IMG/VR virus record: IMGVR_UViG_3300025652_000619
Coordinates: 1-22,362 of that record
Direction: 5' to 3' (one strand)
DNA: 22,362 nt
Source of the DNA: a virus
This document shows, in pieces, positions 21,772 to 22,362 of the stretch; within the stretch, counting starts at the first letter, position 1; the number at the start of each line of letters is the position of its first letter. The translations under genes and the position numbers were made by a program. Under the pieces are notes generated by a model, which searched no databases, had not been told where the DNA came from, and saw nothing but the letters and a program-made list of their open reading frames with translations.

Positions 21772-22064
21772 TACCATTTCACCTTATCTGCCCAGTAAGC
21801 TGCTGACATCTTACCCTTAGCTATGTTCTTGCCATGTCTGGCTTTAAATGATTTACGCTTTGCTTTCATTTTTGCAGATTCTCCAGCTTTAGGTTTACCT
21901 GCTGTACTAGCACCTTTTTCACCAAAGCGAATAGTCTTAACCTTGTCGCCTTCTTTAGCCACTACTACGTGTGATTTCTTTGGGTGATTAGGTGTGCGCT
22001 TAGGTTTGTTGTAACCTGCTACACCTGCGTTAGCTAGTCGTGAATCTTTCTTCTTAGCTGCCAT
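21771..22064 (-). CDS. Conserved small basic phage protein (97 aa)
   Basis: This is a lysine-rich, low-hydrophobicity protein with the phrases AGYNKPKRTPNHPKKSHVVVAKEGDK, KTIRFG, and a C-terminal SFKARHGKNIAKGKMSAAYWADKVKW-like region. I recall near-identical phrases in many marine and other podovirus genomes, so the family appears widely conserved, but I know no function. The basic charge would suit nucleic acid binding or packing in the virion, which is inference. The start overlaps the previous stop as TAATG (22062-22066), and the stop overlaps the adaptor start in the same way. Confidence 0.8.
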   Translation of the reverse strand: MAAKKKDSRLANAGVAGYNKPKRTPNHPKKSHVVVAKEGDKVKTIRFGEKGASTAGKPKAGESAKMKAKRKSFKARHGKNIAKGKMSAAYWADKVKW

Positions 22065-22303
22065 TAGATACCTACGTCTGGTAACGCTGCTGCCTTTAGT
22101 TCGTCTACAGTAGTCATACTGTCTACCTGTGCTGGTGCATCACGTAGTTGTTGTTTCTTAGTTACGATAGCTGAAGTATCAGAACCTGCTTCCTGCGCTT
22201 GCATGTACTGAACGTCAAGAGTTGCTAGTAAAGGCTCACGCTCTTTACGTAGTCTGTCCTTAGTAATGTCTTTAGCTTTATCTACGTTTACTACTATTCC
22301 CAT
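22064..22303 (-). CDS. Putative tail assembly-type small protein (79 aa)
   Basis: I chose ATG 22303 (MGIVVNVDKAK) because GAGG (22311-22314) is 7 nt away; the ATG at 22309 is too close to the same GAGG. The product is helical, with the phrase RLRKEREPLLATLDVQYMQA, followed by QQLRDAP and TVDELKAAALPD. This resembles C-terminal domains of phage tail-assembly/fibre-assembly proteins (RxxRxxLLxxLDxxY...LRD). It overlaps the upstream partial gene and is TAATG-coupled to the next gene. Function is inferred from resemblance only. Confidence 0.6.
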   Translation of the reverse strand: MGIVVNVDKAKDITKDRLRKEREPLLATLDVQYMQAQEAGSDTSAIVTKKQQLRDAPAQVDSMTTVDELKAAALPDVGI

Positions 22304-22362
22304 GACCATGCCTCACGAAATGTTCTATCTGATGGTACTTCTGATGCGTCTACAATGTGATA
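22294..22362 (-). CDS. C-terminal end of an upstream tail-associated gene (partial)
   Basis: An open frame enters from the right edge and ends at the TAG 22294-22296. Its last 22 residues read YHIVDASEVPSDRTFREAWS then WE. The VDAS-x-(V/I)P-x-DR-x-FR-x-AW pattern is a recurring ending in small phage tail-assembly proteins. It overlaps the following gene by about 10 nt, which fits the same coupled operon. Only the C-terminus is visible, so identity is uncertain. Confidence 0.6.
   Translation of the reverse strand, partial: YHIVDASEVPSDRTFREAWSWE

Noticed and set aside
1-22362. tRNA genes, CRISPR arrays, insertion sequences, integrase
   Set aside because: I looked for cloverleaf patterns, regular repeat-spacer arrays, transposase motifs and recombinase motifs and saw none.

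Overview
The window is part of the genome of a tailed phage with a short-tail (T7/SP6-like podovirus) plan. The evidence is a T7-type replication set (fused primase-helicase, family A DNA polymerase with exonuclease, ssDNA-binding protein, 5'-3' exonuclease, endonuclease I), a T7 gp11-like head-to-tail adaptor, a very large putative ejection protein and tightly overlapping genes. The DNA is A+T-rich. A calcineurin-like phosphoesterase, a class I ribonucleotide reductase and the style of the tail genes resemble marine podoviruses, including the SIO1/VpV262-like group (now Zobellviridae). That placement, and a Gram-negative and probably aquatic host, is inference. Capsid, portal, terminase, lysis genes and any phage RNA polymerase are not in this window.

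Layout. (1) Positions 1-1671 hold an early-type region on the plus strand. A 29-pair imperfect hairpin covers the first ribosome binding site and is followed by a chain of tiny overlapping ORFs, two of them predicted single-span membrane peptides. Next comes a gap with three perfect DnaA boxes beside a good sigma70 promoter, then two hypothetical genes. (2) Positions 1672-2194 are a non-coding control region: an alternating repeat array, a strong bidirectional-looking terminator, a 10-bp-arm palindrome, and a promoter close to the SP6 RNA polymerase consensus with a T7 gene 10-like ribosome binding site. (3) Positions 2195-13421 are one long plus-strand operon-like block. Small genes come first (zinc-ribbon protein, DUF3310 protein), then an ArdC-like antirestriction protein, primase-helicase, DNA polymerase, SSB, exonuclease, endonuclease I, phosphoesterase, NrdB and NrdA. 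A near-consensus extended -10 sigma70 promoter sits just before the SSB gene. (4) Positions 13418-22362 are on the minus strand and encode virion structure. In transcription order, entering from the right edge, they are two putative tail-assembly small proteins, a basic small protein, the adaptor, a small beta-rich protein, a tail nozzle candidate, a tail fibre-like protein, and three internal/ejection protein candidates. The two arms collide tail-to-tail with overlapping stop codons.

The plus block would copy the genome: it primes and unwinds, synthesises DNA, coats single strands, removes primers or degrades DNA, resolves branches, and supplies dNTPs through ribonucleotide reductase. ArdC would protect incoming DNA. 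The minus block builds the tail and the internal core. The points most worth a second look are the DnaA-box cluster, the SP6-like promoter, the hairpin with its micro-ORF chain, the alternating repeat array, and the phage SSB whose last residues match the bacterial SSB tip.
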